From Allium sativum (taxonomy: Eukaryota; Streptophyta; Magnoliopsida; Asparagales; Amaryllidaceae), in assembly GCA_030737875.1 (NCBI GenBank), contig CM060926.1, forward strand, positions 163,257,579 through 163,321,578: a DNA stretch of 64,000 nucleotides, written 5' to 3'. A program made the translations under genes and the position numbers. Positions 54,711 to 64,000 of this stretch are shown piece by piece. Within the stretch, counting starts at the first letter, position 1. Each line of letters opens with the position of its first letter. The notes beneath the pieces were generated by a model, which saw nothing but the letters and a program-made list of their open reading frames with translations, had not been told where the DNA came from and ran no database searches.

Positions 54711-56155
54711 TGTTAGAGTTTGTGCCCTAGAGGCAATTTATTTGATGAGATTGATAACACTGCTGATGTTATTATCTTATTTAGAATAAAATATTATTCT
54801 ATTATATTGTATTTACTGTGTAATATAAATAATAATATAATAGAAGTCCTTAGAATAATAATACATAATTATATAGTTCGAGTAAGACTGAACTTGAGAT
54901 TATATAATGTGATAAGTATTATAATTCTTAAAAGTCCCTAGTCGAGTTTTATTGTTTATACAGGACAACAATAAAGCGTTGAGACTAGTATATTGATTGA
55001 CTGATGATCACATCTCATTGATCATTAATATACGTGATATTAAAGTCAAAATATAAATACGTATTAGAGAATAACGTATTGGGCTGACCCACCGTGAGAT
55101 AACTACATGGAATATAATCAACAGTATCATAAGTTGTTCTCATAGTGACAGTGATGTAATGGTCCTCAAACCTGAAACCATTATAATTTTATTCGAGGAT
55201 ATTTGTGTTTTGATATCATCTAAAGTTATTTCGTAACAGAGTAACGATAACGGTGATTATTGGATACATCTCGAGTCGAATGAAAATTATAAATAATCTA
55301 GATGGAATTTAACCATACGATATATTCGTAGTGATATCCATGGGCCTCTTGATTGAGTGAGACTGTGAAATGCATGGCCGTGCTCAAATATTGATTTGTT
55401 TTAAACAGTCTACCCATCGATCAAGAAATACAGATTAAATCATAATGAGGATGATACAATCCATGTCTCTAGTTTAATCCTGGATATATTGGTTAAAAGG
55501 ATTATATTACATTGATACATTGGTCACAGAAAGGTTGTATCGAATCGTTGATCTTATTATAACTTGGGTAGCAGCGATGTATTGCTAGATGCCAATCACA
55601 GTTTATGATTTTAAATACGATTTAAAATCATTGCCAACGTTGTAATAACCTATAGGGTCGCACACTTAGAACAATGTAAGGAGAAGGCTGATTTTGTTTT
55701 TGGGTAAAATATCAACTGTTGAAATCTTTGTTTGAATTGGTACGAGGAATTGTTCCTCGTTTGATGGAGCACGTGTATATTTAAAAGGGGGGGTAATCAT
55801 ACATCTTTGAAGATATACATAATATACATTTTCATGACCGACCTTTTCAATTAGAAAAAGAAAAACCCTAGAAACAAAACACAATGGCGGCTAGCACCGA
55901 TTACTACTCCTCCTCTTCGATATGTTTGATAATCGAAGATCCTTGTTCGTGTGGATACATATAGAGGGCCAGCGCCATGTTGACCTAGACGATTCGATAA
56001 CCGTCTTATTTCTTTTCTTCAAATTCATGGATCTGGACTACAAGGTATGAAATTCGAATCGATTTAGTTTAATATACCATTCTTGCAATAGATCTATGAT
56101 TTTAATTATTGAAATACTAGTTTGGAATGTCGATTTGATCACAATTTTTCCATCA
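54711..56155 (+). repeat. Copia left LTR (~1445 bp)
   Basis: TG start and '...ttttccatCA' end, just before the primer site. TATA-like 'tatatttaaaa' at 55776-55786 is preceded by the perfect small palindrome GAGGAATTGTTCCTC (55744-55758). The rest is AT-rich with no gene. Confidence 0.8.
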
Positions 56156-56156
56156 A

Positions 56157-56168
56157 TGGTATCAGAGC
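56157..56168 (+). other. Primer-binding site of the copia element
   Basis: TGGTATCAGAGC followed by 'tagggcttgc', as in many plant copia elements. Confidence 0.88.
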
Positions 56169-56644
56169 TAGGGCTTGCAAGATATAGTATGTTAAAACTC
56201 TGATTTCAGCTTATGAATGAGGTTTTCGTGTAATTGATACACCGAGATAAATTAGGGCTTTTGAGTGTTCGAATTGGAACAAATTCCATAAAGTGTTATG
56301 GAAACTAATATGAAATGATTGCAGCATAAAATTGGTTAATAAAATGAAATCACTTCATTATAAAATGTTATATGTGATATAAATTATGAAGTGTATTATG
56401 GATTTGCATTTACTTGTATACCATGGCAAACCGCTTGATTAAACAGATAAGAAATAGCTCTGTTTTGAATTGAAAACAAACTTTTGTTGTTAACTCAATG
56501 GGACACTCATGGGTAACAATTATGATTAAAGACCTTATCCACATCCATACTGTATGTAAACATATCCGATAATATGAATCCGTTGCGTTCTCTGTTTTAA
56601 TGCTAGTCATGGGTTGTATTCAGAAAGATTGGTCTTTTGGAAAA
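56169..56644 (+). other. Copia leader
   Basis: AT-rich, no convincing frame. Ends abruptly at element 7. Confidence 0.6.
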
Positions 56645-57810
56645 TGTAACACCCCACACCCGCTACGGTCACTCACTAAGGGAATGCCATAACATCGGTG
56701 GAGTATTTTAAGTGAATATAGAACAGAAAAATTACAACAAGACAGATATAAGTAATACTTGAGAATTTAAAACATCATTTCATTGCAGCGGAAAGTAAAA
56801 CATGTTTGGTTACACCAAAACCATAAACAAGAGTCAAGTACATAATATCCATCCTGATAAAACAAAAGTACATAATCCCACTACATAACTTAATAGCCAT
56901 AATAGAAAAGATAAACTGAGCTTTACATCCACGGCCCAAGCTCCAAAAGATAGATAAAGCAGTCTGATCAAAGCCCACTAGTGCTAGGCCCACTCTGATA
57001 ACCTGAGGGTTGGGAAAAAGATAAAAACAACGGGGTTAGACATAAGTCTGAGCGAGTCCTATAACTTTAACAATCCAATCATTAAAGTAACCAGAGTAAG
57101 ACATAAACTTGATATACGGTAACGACTGGGGATGAATGGCTACACTAAGCAACAAACTAGACTTAGGATGAACTAAGATAACCGTAAAGACGCATTTACC
57201 CACCCAAGGATAATTACTACACGGCAGCACCCCAGATCTACCCACCCAAGGGTAATTCCTACACTGCACCACACCAGTTCTACCCACCCAAGGGTAATTT
57301 CTACTTAAGGTTGATCCCACTAAGTGTACTTAGTAATTTTTAATAGTAGTTTCGTGTACCCCTAGCTGACTACATAGGTGTCGTCTGCCCCTACCTCCAC
57401 TAGGTGTACCCACTACTCCCCAAGCGATCGGCTCCCTAACGTAGATACCCGTGCTGGCCCCACAGTGGGGTGTATCATTCCCCAAAGTGGCAACCTGATA
57501 ATATCAATGGTGTACGGCTTATACCTACACGATGCAACAACGTCTTACTTACCAGCCCGGGTCCACACACGCATATGAAACCCGTTGGACTTGCGTTGCC
57601 ACCGCTACCCCGTTTTGGCCTCTTACAGTCAAGCCCAATATGCGTGTCCCGTCCTCGACTTGGGTCGAGCCCACAAAGATACGTTTGGGATATTGGTTGA
57701 AATGGGCCCCCACAAGCTACTACTTAAGCTTGTCATTTTATCTAGTGCATCCCACTTAACCCCTTTTTGAAATCATGCCCACTTACATGTTAAGGTTTGG
57801 TTAAGTCATC

Positions 57811-58012
57811 TAATCATATTTCAATTGCCACTCAAGGCCCCCACAAGCTACTACTTAAGCTTGTCATTTAATCATATTTCAATTGCCACTTAAGGCCCCC
57901 ACAAGCTACTACTTAAGCTTGTCATTTAATCATATTTCAATTGCCACTTAAGGCCCCCACAAGCTACTACTTAAGCTTTTCATTTAATCATATTTCAATT
58001 GCCACTTAAGGC
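57811..58012. repeat. ~58-bp tandem repeat, about three and a half units
   Basis: 'aatcatatttcaattgccac' plus 'ggcccccacaagctactac' plus 'ttaagcttgtcattt'. A diverged half unit lies at 57703-57745. 'ccacccaaggca' words continue to ~58230. Confidence 0.88.
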
Positions 58013-58303
58013 ACCCACTAGATTTCCACATGCCACCCAAGGCACTTACTTGATTCCCACATGCCACCCAAGGCACTTACTTAACCCTTTAATCATGTTT
58101 AATTACATGTTCCACTTTGGTTAAGTATTCTAATCGTATTTTCTATTGCCACCCAAGGCATCCCACTAGTTTTCTTATGCCACCCAAGGCACCCCCACTA
58201 GTTACTACATGCCACCCAAGGCACCCACTTAACCCCTCATGCCTCACTACATGCTAATTTGGTTAAGTGTTTCTTAATTAATTAAGATCGTAACCTTTGT
58301 AAA

Positions 58304-58518
58304 GACCTCTCACATTAGACTGTCTTTTATGGCAGCTGGATATGCCGGTTGGTTCTGGGCAGCCTTACACCATAACAGAGTCTAACCTCGTGTCTTTACA
58401 CTTGTCACGTATTTAGTTTATGACTATGACCTCTCACATTGGGCCAATCATTTGTAGCCGCTGGATTTGCCGGTCGGTTCCGGGCAGTCTTATGCTACAA
58501 AAGGGTCCAACCTCGTGT
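58304..58518 (-). repeat. Hairpin pair, element 7 LTR
   Basis: Minus-strand units 58392-58304 and 58518-58429. Unit 1 arms: TTAGACT/AGTCTAA and TTATGG/CCATAA. Unit 2: TTGG with CCAA, and TTTGTAGC/GCTACAAA. Inner arms differ from every other element yet remain complementary. Confidence 0.72.
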
Positions 58519-58595
58519 CTTAGTCGATTAATTACACCTAATTAATCACCCCCATAATTTGTATTAATTATCCCTAATTAATTACAAATTTCAAG

Positions 58596-58722
58596 AATAT
58601 GGGTAGACCTAACTCAATAGGTAAATTCCCAACTCCATAATATGGGTAGACCTAACTTAATAGGTAAATTCCCAATTCCATAATATGGGTAGACCTAACT
58701 TAATAGGTAAATTCCCAATTAT
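58596..58722. repeat. ~43-bp tandem repeat, three units
   Basis: 'aatatgggtagacctaact' plus 'aataggtaaattccca' repeated with two or three changes. Confidence 0.88.
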
Positions 58723-59049
58723 GTCCATTCACTTTATGTTATGCTTAAGCATACCCATTTCACACCATTTTATTAACATGCATATTAACCCCATCGTTCC
58801 CCATGTAATTCGTTCTCATAACATGACATAATAAAGGGAAGATTCATCACAAATGTCATGGGTTTAACCAACATAGCATATAACTTTATCATGGGTTTAA
58901 AAGGTGTCAACTTGCATATATGAGCATACATTAAACCCAACTAGCATTTAACCCAAACTTGCATGAAGCACATATGTCACAAGGGGGTAACTTGCATATG
59001 ATTCTTATGTCATACAAAGGTGTGAACTTGCATAGCATGTCACATGTTA

Positions 59050-59253
59050 ACTTGCATATAACCAAACACATAACTTGCATAACATGTTACATATGAACTT
59101 GCATATAATCATGCACATAACTTGCATATAACCAAACACATAACTTGCATAACATGTTACATATGAACTTGCATATAATCATGCACATAACTTGCATATA
59201 ACCAAACACATAACTTGCATAACATGTTACATATGAACTTGCATATATATGTA
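59050..59253. repeat. 70-bp tandem repeat, three units
   Basis: 'accaaacacataacttgcat' starts at 59061, 59131 and 59201, with identical 'aacatgttacatatgaactt' between. Very young expansion. Confidence 0.9.
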
Positions 59254-59399
59254 TGACATACAAAGGTAAACTCGCATATGTTATGCATATCACTAATCCA
59301 AACAACTTGCATAGATTATGCATATTGTAGATCCAAACTCATAGGTTAAACTTGCATGTCATGTCACTTATTTCACACATGATTCTAGCATAAAACCAA

Positions 59400-59530
59400 G
59401 CATTAATCTTGCATAAAACCACATACTTAGCATGCATAAAACCAAACACTTAGCATGCATAAAACCAAACACTTAGTATGCATAAAACCCACCACTTAAC
59501 ATGCATAAACCCAAACACTTAACTTGCATA
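59400..59530. repeat. ~22-bp tandem repeat, about five units
   Basis: 'cataaaaccaaacacttag' repeated with small changes. Confidence 0.85.
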
Positions 59531-59864
59531 AACATTGTGTCATCATGAATAAGTGTTAAACATAGTGATTAGCAAACTAGCTTCATAACATATGACTTAA
59601 AACCCATTGATCCGCAAGCAAAACCATATGATCTCATCATATCTCATCTACTTAGTTTAGCAATTGGTTATTAAAGTGATAGAAACTCACTAACTCCAAG
59701 ATTAGCTCCTTAGATAGTTGCTAGAGTTGAAGTAGAGGTGGATTAGTAGTTGATTAGCTTGCAATCCTCTTTACAAATTAGTGGAGGCTCCTTCTAAGTT
59801 GCATTTTGGCGGTATGATGGCATAGATTCTATTTTTAGTATGAATTAGGGTAGTCTTAGGGTGT

Positions 59865-59872
59865 ATTTATAG
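59865..59872 (-). promoter_or_regulatory. TATA box, element 7 LTR
   Basis: The minus strand reads TATAAATA in 'atcctataaatacacc', at the conserved place. Confidence 0.55.
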
Positions 59873-60003
59873 GATTAGGTTGTGTTTTAGACCCTTAGAT
59901 TAACCCTAGGTTAGTTTAGGTCCATCAGATTTCGTCCCAAGCCCTCCAACCCAGCCCAAAACTCAACCAGGTGCACCCAGGCCAGAATCAGCCGACAGGG
60001 CAA

Positions 60004-60106
60004 GTCGACAGCCCTGTCGACCGCCAAGTCGACACGCATGTCAACAGGCAAGTCGACAGCCCTGTTGACAGCCAAGTCGACTTGGCTGGGCGGGAGTTTT
60101 CCCTCC
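60004..60106 (-). promoter_or_regulatory. Seven-member 12-bp GTCGAC array and E2F-like motif, element 7
   Basis: GTCGAC or a one-change form (GTCAAC, GTTGAC) at 60004, 60016, 60028, 60040, 60052, 60064 and 60076: six consecutive intervals of exactly 12 bp. GGGCGGGAGTTTTCCC (60088-60103) is a decayed palindrome. Both variants are what CpG deamination would leave. Confidence 0.55.
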
Positions 60107-60328
60107 TGGCCCCCATTTCTGCATGTTTCGAAATTCAAATTTCCCGAAAACTTCTTTGGGCCTTAACCGGGTCATACGGACTCCGATTTACAAAATTTCG
60201 GACTCTATTTCGCGTATTTTTCCGAGACGAACACAATGACGTAACCCGTTTCCCCTGATTCTCACATCTGGGATTATTAATTCTGTAATTAGTGAATATC
60301 AGTGTTAACTGAAATTCGGGGTGTTACA

Positions 60329-60341
60329 TTCTCCCCTCCTT
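60329..60341 (-). other. Polypurine tract of element 7
   Basis: On the minus strand AAGGAGGGGAGAA, identical to element 5. Confidence 0.9.
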
Positions 60342-60831
60342 AAAGGATTTCGTCCCCGAAATCTCTAAGCTAAGGAGAATGCATATCCTACCATCCAAAC
60401 AACCATCTACTCAATCCATCAAACACGAGCATCCATTGTCCTTAAAACAATTTCTACTGATGTATGAGCATATGCAAAAAGTGTGTGTATATGTTCCCTA
60501 TCTAATGTATGAACATATGCAAACTGTGATAGTGCCATGCATCCAATATGTATGCGAATGAACCCTATCGACACATACTATATCTACATGAGTGCACAAT
60601 CATTCACCAAAATGCATCATCCATATGATAACACAACCATTATACATCCATAAATATAGCTACCTACACACAATTATATGCAATATGCAATATGAAGTGA
60701 TTGAGCCGATCCAGTGTCTAGATTGTGTGTATATGCATCCACGAGCAACCACTAGCAAACACTTGCATCCACATGCATCCATCAATCATAACATGTCTCA
60801 AACACATGTTTCAACCATAGTTTTACCCTAT
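60342..60831 (-). other. 3' untranslated region of element 7
   Basis: Family UTR with 'gtggatgca' words, no gene. Confidence 0.7.
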
Positions 60832-61200
60832 CTAAAGGTCAAAGGCACTAACAAGAGGACATACTAGAGATAAGATAAGTACTAGACAAACGATAAAGGA
60901 GAAGTTAAAAGACATACCCTCAAAAAGGAATGGGTATAATGAACGCATTTTCGCTTCCGTCTCCCAAGTAGCATTGCTCTCATCTTCTCCCCATTGCACT
61001 TTGACTAGTTGAACCTCCCTGTTTCTCAACCTTTTAATCTCTGACCCAAGGATGCGTGTAGGAGCTCGTCGAATAGTCGCATCACGCTCTATCTCTACTT
61101 CTCTACGCAAGCTCAGCTCTACCACCTCTGCGGTCTCATGTAGGCACTTCCTCACATGGAATACATCATGTACACCACTAAGTCTGTCGGGCAACTCCAC
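60832..61200 (-). pseudogene. pol: Chromodomain block, element 7
   Basis: 122-codon frame. LPDRLSGVHDVFHV (integrase tail), then a chromodomain with RILGSEIKRLRNREVQLVK, VQWGEDESNATWETE and MRSLYPFLFEGM. The aromatic positions of the chromodomain look intact, the best copy in the window. The frame then runs ~30 residues into a hydrophobic tail translated from UTR. Confidence 0.88.
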
Positions 61201-61658
61201 TAATGGAAGATGCTCTTCTCATGTACCTCCAAAATCTAAGATACATAGCCTCAAAAGGTCTTCTAAAATGCGATTCACCCTCCCGGTCTGGCCATCCGTC
61301 TGAGGATGATATGTGGTACTCAAACGCAACTGAGTCCCTACCGCCTCTTGCAAACTCTTCCAAAACTCTCTAGTGAAGATAGGATCTCGATCTCTCACTA
61401 TACTGGAAGGTACACCATGCAATCTAATAATCTCTCGAATGTAAACTGAAGCTATCCATGGAGCAGTTCTCTTACTCTTCACGGGTATAAAATGGGCGCT
61501 CTTAGTAAGTCTGTCTACCACAACCCAAATTCCCGTATTACCCTTCCTCGATCTCGGTAATCCATCGAGATACTATCCCACTTCCATAGCGGAACCTCTA
61601 ATGGGTGAAGCAACCCACCGGGTTTCTTTTGCTCCGCTTTTACTTGTTGGCACACCAA
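61201..61658 (-). pseudogene. pol: Integrase core with deleted C-terminal part, element 7
   Basis: Frame 61521-61219: [27 protein letters not shown], then DGQTGRVNRILEDL, where the catalytic Glu reads Gly. After LDFGGT and one stop the sequence goes from the EEHLPLVE segment straight into LPDRLSGV, so ~390 bases of integrase C-terminus present in elements 2 and 5 are missing; the frame is kept across the join. A small deletion near 61565 removes the start of the core. Confidence 0.82.
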
Positions 61659-62249
61659 TCATCTAGCGACATACTCGGCCGCGTCTTTCTTCGTACCGGC
61701 CCAAAAGAAAACTCGCTTCATGTCTTGGTACATCTTGTCCCTACCGGAATGAATGGTCATCTTCGAACGATGTGCATCATCAAGTATAGCCTTCCTCAAA
61801 CCCTCGTCTTGCGGTACACAAAGTCTACCGTCTCTACACACCCACCCCTTACCGTCTAGGGTGTACCTACTCAAATGGCTGGACGACTCCCCCCTTATGA
61901 GCTTCTCTACTAACTCAACCAACTGTGGGTCGTCTCGCTGTGCCTCGCCAATCCGTCCCAAAAGAGTAGGCCTAACCTTCAAGGAGGCTAGCAAACCGGG
62001 TACAAAGTCAACGGAAGGTCTAAAGTCAAACATAGAAATAAACTCTAAGCTCCGTCGTTCAAAGAACAATGAACTCAAGGACAACCTTTTTCTACTTAAG
62101 GCGTCCGTTACCACGTTACCCTTGCCAGGGGTATACGCTATCTCAAACTCATAGGATGCTAAGAATCCCATCCACTTTTGCTGTCCTAAGACTATGCGCT
62201 CGAAGAGTCTCCAACACTTCCATAAGATGTAGGGCATGCTCTTCTCCAC
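61659..62249 (-). pseudogene. pol: Integrase zinc finger and linker, element 7
   Basis: QQKWMGFLASYEFEIAYTP, FDFRPSVDFVPG, DDAHRSKMTIHSGRDKMYQ and the end of the finger. The GGD usual after TIHP reads SGRD. RNase H should precede it, but the sequence jumps directly to the RT end near 62215, a deletion of ~600 bases. Confidence 0.82.
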
Positions 62250-62289
62250 TTCTAGAGAAAATCAGGATATTCTCCCATGCAAAATCGTC
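62250..62289 (-). pseudogene. pol: RT catalytic-motif scrap, second copy, element 7
   Basis: The minus strand encodes a piece like ILIFSRSGEEHALHL, continuing to ~62215. The same motif region already occurs at 62570-62600, so the catalytic area is present twice around the inserted block. Confidence 0.65.
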
Positions 62290-62525
62290 ACAACTATCCA
62301 TCTCTCACGCAGACCACCCTAGTCGAACTCGACATCCCCCAAATGCAAGCCCCAAAGGCCTAAACCAATATCAGACAAACACCCAAGGGATACCTCCTTC
62401 GAATTCAGACGACCTACGTGAGATGATACTAGTAAAAACGGCTAAATAATTAAGCCCTTGTCCAACTCTGGATGTCCTCGCCAGTCTCGCTCCAAAACCA
62501 CCGTTTATCCCATAACTGGCTTTGC
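62290..62525 (-). other. 236-bp pol block shared with element 3
   Basis: Reverse-strand match to 31472-31706, from 'gcaaagccagttatg' to 'gcgtgagagat'. It interrupts RT next to its catalytic motif. No domain is recognised. Confidence 0.7.
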
Positions 62526-62876
62526 TCAACCTATTGAGCCCATACGAAAACTTATTTCGCTCCTAGAAAAGACCAAGATGTCATTTACAAAGACCATCAC
62601 GAACTTTTTTAGGTACTCCCTGAACACCCTTCTCATCAAATCAATAAAGTATGCGGGGCGTTCGTCAAACCAAATGGCATCACCATCCACTCATAAAAAC
62701 CCATCCGGAGTCCTAAAGGCAGTCTTCTCTATACTATCCTCAGCCACTCTCAACTGACGAAACCCCGTGGCTAAGTCCAACTGCGAAAATACTGAGGCGC
62801 CAACTAACTGATCCAAGAGATCATCAATCCTCGGCAATGGGTGTCTATTCTTCTTTGTGAGTTTATTTAGTTCTCT
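62526..62876 (-). pseudogene. pol: RT middle region, element 7
   Basis: The minus strand shows [19 protein letters not shown], DLATGF-like and a catalytic motif read as [10 protein letters not shown] (first Asp to Asn). Small indels break the frame near 62690. Confidence 0.75.
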
Positions 62877-63347
62877 TTAGCCTACACAAAGTATGTGGGA
62901 CCCATCCGCCTTCGTGGCAAAAACTACTGGAGCACCCCACTCCGATATACTTCGTCTTATGAACCCCTTCCCAAGCAAATCGCCTACTTGCTTATGGAGT
63001 TCCCTCCTCTCACGAGGAGCCATGTGGCACACTGGCCAAGATACTGGTTTGGCATTGTCTACCAGATATATTCGGAAGTCAATCTCCCGCTCCGGAGGTA
63101 AGCCCTTCACCTCCTCTAACACATCCGAGTATTCCCGGACCACTCTGACAGATCGCAAACTCTCGACCGACGTGTCAAGCGATTCTAGATAACTTAGCAT
63201 AACAAATTCCATGGGATTACAAGAGATCTTGAGAGTGTTACCCAAGCGGGTCATAAGCCTAACAACTCTCCCTTCAAAATCAAGAACGGCACCCCTACTG
63301 GATAACCAGTCCATGCCCAAAACTAACCCATAGCCCGTGAAGCCCAA
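62877..63347 (-). pseudogene. pol: Protease end and RT start, element 7
   Basis: 157-codon frame: GYGLVLGMDWLSSRG, VVRLMTRLGNTLKIS, LPPEREIDFRIYLVDNAKPVS, PRERRELHKQVGDLLGKGF, SEWGAPVVFATKADGS. Continuous across the protease-RT linker. Confidence 0.88.
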
Positions 63348-63402
63348 AAAGCATCACATCTAAACTCAACGCTAAGTATAGAAACTTTCAAACCCAAACA
63401 CA

Positions 63403-63717
63403 TCATGGAGCCCCAATTGGGTTTGAAACAACTAAGGGATCATCTACTAAACTGGTGTTTAAGTGCAGTGACTCAACTAACAATGATGAGATAAACGAAC
63501 TCGATGCGTCAGAATCAAATAAAGTTCGAACCGGATAATAAAGAAATCCAAATTCCAACCTAGACGGTCCTATCCCCATCTGGTACACTAGCCGTAAGGG
63601 AATACAACTACCTTCCAGAAGATTCCGTACCTTGCCCTTGCCTCCTTGGAAAATCCTAATAAGGTGTCCTATTCCTCCAAAAGGATAACTACTAGCCCTC
63701 TTCTTCCCATTCTCCAC
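63403..63717 (-). pseudogene. pol: Gag zinc-knuckle scrap and protease start, element 7
   Basis: Begins with a degenerate zinc-knuckle remnant (FGGIGHLIRIF) and runs into the protease, where the active site reads D-S-D (TLFDSDASSSF), losing the Gly. The rest of the protease is in the neighbouring frame. Confidence 0.8.
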
Positions 63718-64000
63718 TCGTAACCTCCCATCAAAATGAGGTTTCGTCCTTCATTAACCAAACAACTATTTGAGCCTTCCTCCCATCGTCTATCCCATAG
63801 GCACCTACAAGTCCTCCTCCTTCTTAAACCAACTTCTAATCCGACAATTGTCTAAGTCCCTTGAAGTGGTTTTCCATTCTTATCTATCTTAGAAAGATCA
63901 TCTATACACGGAGGGGAAACTCAAAACGAGAGAGGAAGAGATTCAAAATGGAGAATTCGAAAGATAAAGATATGGCTATCGGGGATTATGCTTTTCTTTC
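63718..64000 (-). pseudogene. gag: gag remnant of element 7 at the window edge
   Basis: On the minus strand 63720-63800 resembles the gag capsid start of element 2 (DDGRK, then AWLMKDE-like and WWEV-like pieces), joined directly to the zinc-knuckle scrap. About 500-600 bases of gag are therefore deleted. 63800-64000 precedes that block; I see no clear gag N-terminus in it. Confidence 0.6.

Larger units (their letters stand above)
54711..56644 (+). mobile_element. Ty1/copia-type element, left LTR and leader only
   Basis: LTR 54711-56155 starts TGTTAGAGTTTGTGCCCTAG, a start common to plant copia LTRs. A primer site at 56157-56168 and ~475 bases of leader follow, without a gag frame. It is cut at 56644 by the terminus of element 7. 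A candidate flanking duplication, GGAGG (54706-54710), cannot be tested because the right end is absent. Confidence 0.8.
57003..59690 (-). other. Candidate LTR intron, element 7
   Basis: Minus-strand donor TTA|GTGAGTTTC at 59690; acceptor '...ttttatctttttcccaaccctCAG' ending at 57003. About 2.7 kb. Confidence 0.38.
56645..60328 (-). repeat. Element 7 3' LTR (3684 bp)
   Basis: Minus strand TGTAACACCCC at 60328, end GGGTGTTACA at 56645. Contains four different tandem arrays (57811-58012, 58596-58722, 59050-59253, 59400-59530), more than any other LTR here, besides the standard modules. Confidence 0.9.
56645..64000 (-). mobile_element. Element 7: minus-strand chromovirus with several internal deletions
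   Basis: 3' LTR 56645-60328 starts precisely at its terminus inside the copia leader. The minus-strand interior runs UTR, chromodomain, integrase, a rearranged RT, protease and a scrap of gag to the window edge. RNase H and the integrase C-terminal domain are deleted. The 5' LTR lies outside. Confidence 0.88.

Noticed and set aside
59087..59323. Hydrophobic Tyr/Cys-rich minus-strand frame
   Set aside because: A product of the 70-bp tandem repeat, not a gene.
59971..60258. 95-residue protein with QVDSPVD-type repeats
   Set aside because: It is the translation of the 12-bp GTCGAC array, and the unit is a multiple of three.
1..64000. Host genes, centromeric satellite, viral (pararetrovirus) insertion
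   Set aside because: Every coding piece fits Ty3/gypsy gag-pol with chromodomain. No movement-protein or coat-type frame, no monomeric satellite and no host exon set was seen.

Overview
The window is a plant intergenic block made almost entirely of nested LTR retrotransposons. I found no intact host gene, rRNA or tRNA gene, CRISPR array or bacterial signal. The plant origin is supported by initiator-Met-tRNA primer sites (TGGTATCAGAGC), Ty3/gypsy chromoviruses with a C-terminal chromodomain, one Ty1/copia LTR, and pervasive old insertions with decayed coding frames, as in large angiosperm genomes. I cannot name the species.

Layout. 1-4987 is the 3' part of a giant LTR (LTR-A) ending in its primer site. 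4988-36661 is chromovirus 2 (plus strand). Its left LTR is split by element 1 (5847-18477), which has two ~6.3-kb LTRs and almost no interior, and its right LTR is split by element 3 (26586-36079). Both insertions have visible 5-bp target duplications. The gag-pol of element 2 (19680-23988) is recognisable but broken by stops. 36662-36954 is a minus-strand LTR piece. 36955-44286 is element 4 (minus strand), with a tandemly duplicated gag and a full but broken pol; its LTRs belong to the same family as element 1 and LTR-A. Then comes a staircase in which each unit starts exactly at an LTR terminus: element 5 (44287-49831, minus), element 6 (49832-54710, plus), a copia element (54711-56644, plus) and element 7 (56645 to window end, minus). 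The right halves of these units presumably lie beyond the window.

How the parts relate. Elements 2, 3, 5, 6 and 7 form one chromovirus group with 2.6-4 kb LTRs that share a cis-regulatory layout. In order it is: an E2F-like palindrome, a set of GTCGAC palindromes spaced 12 bp apart, a TATA box, a 5' splice-site-like GTRAG, a pair of ~88-nt hairpins whose arms covary between elements, arrays of GGTTAAGT/ACTTAACC repeats in some members, a pyrimidine tract plus CAG acceptor, and the LTR end. The most interesting signals are the covarying hairpin pair inside a candidate LTR intron, the 12-bp-phased GTCGAC array, and an extended tRNA complement at 4946-4987 that stops at the anticodon exactly where the sequence switches to another element. 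All family and intron statements are by eye; no alignment or search was run.
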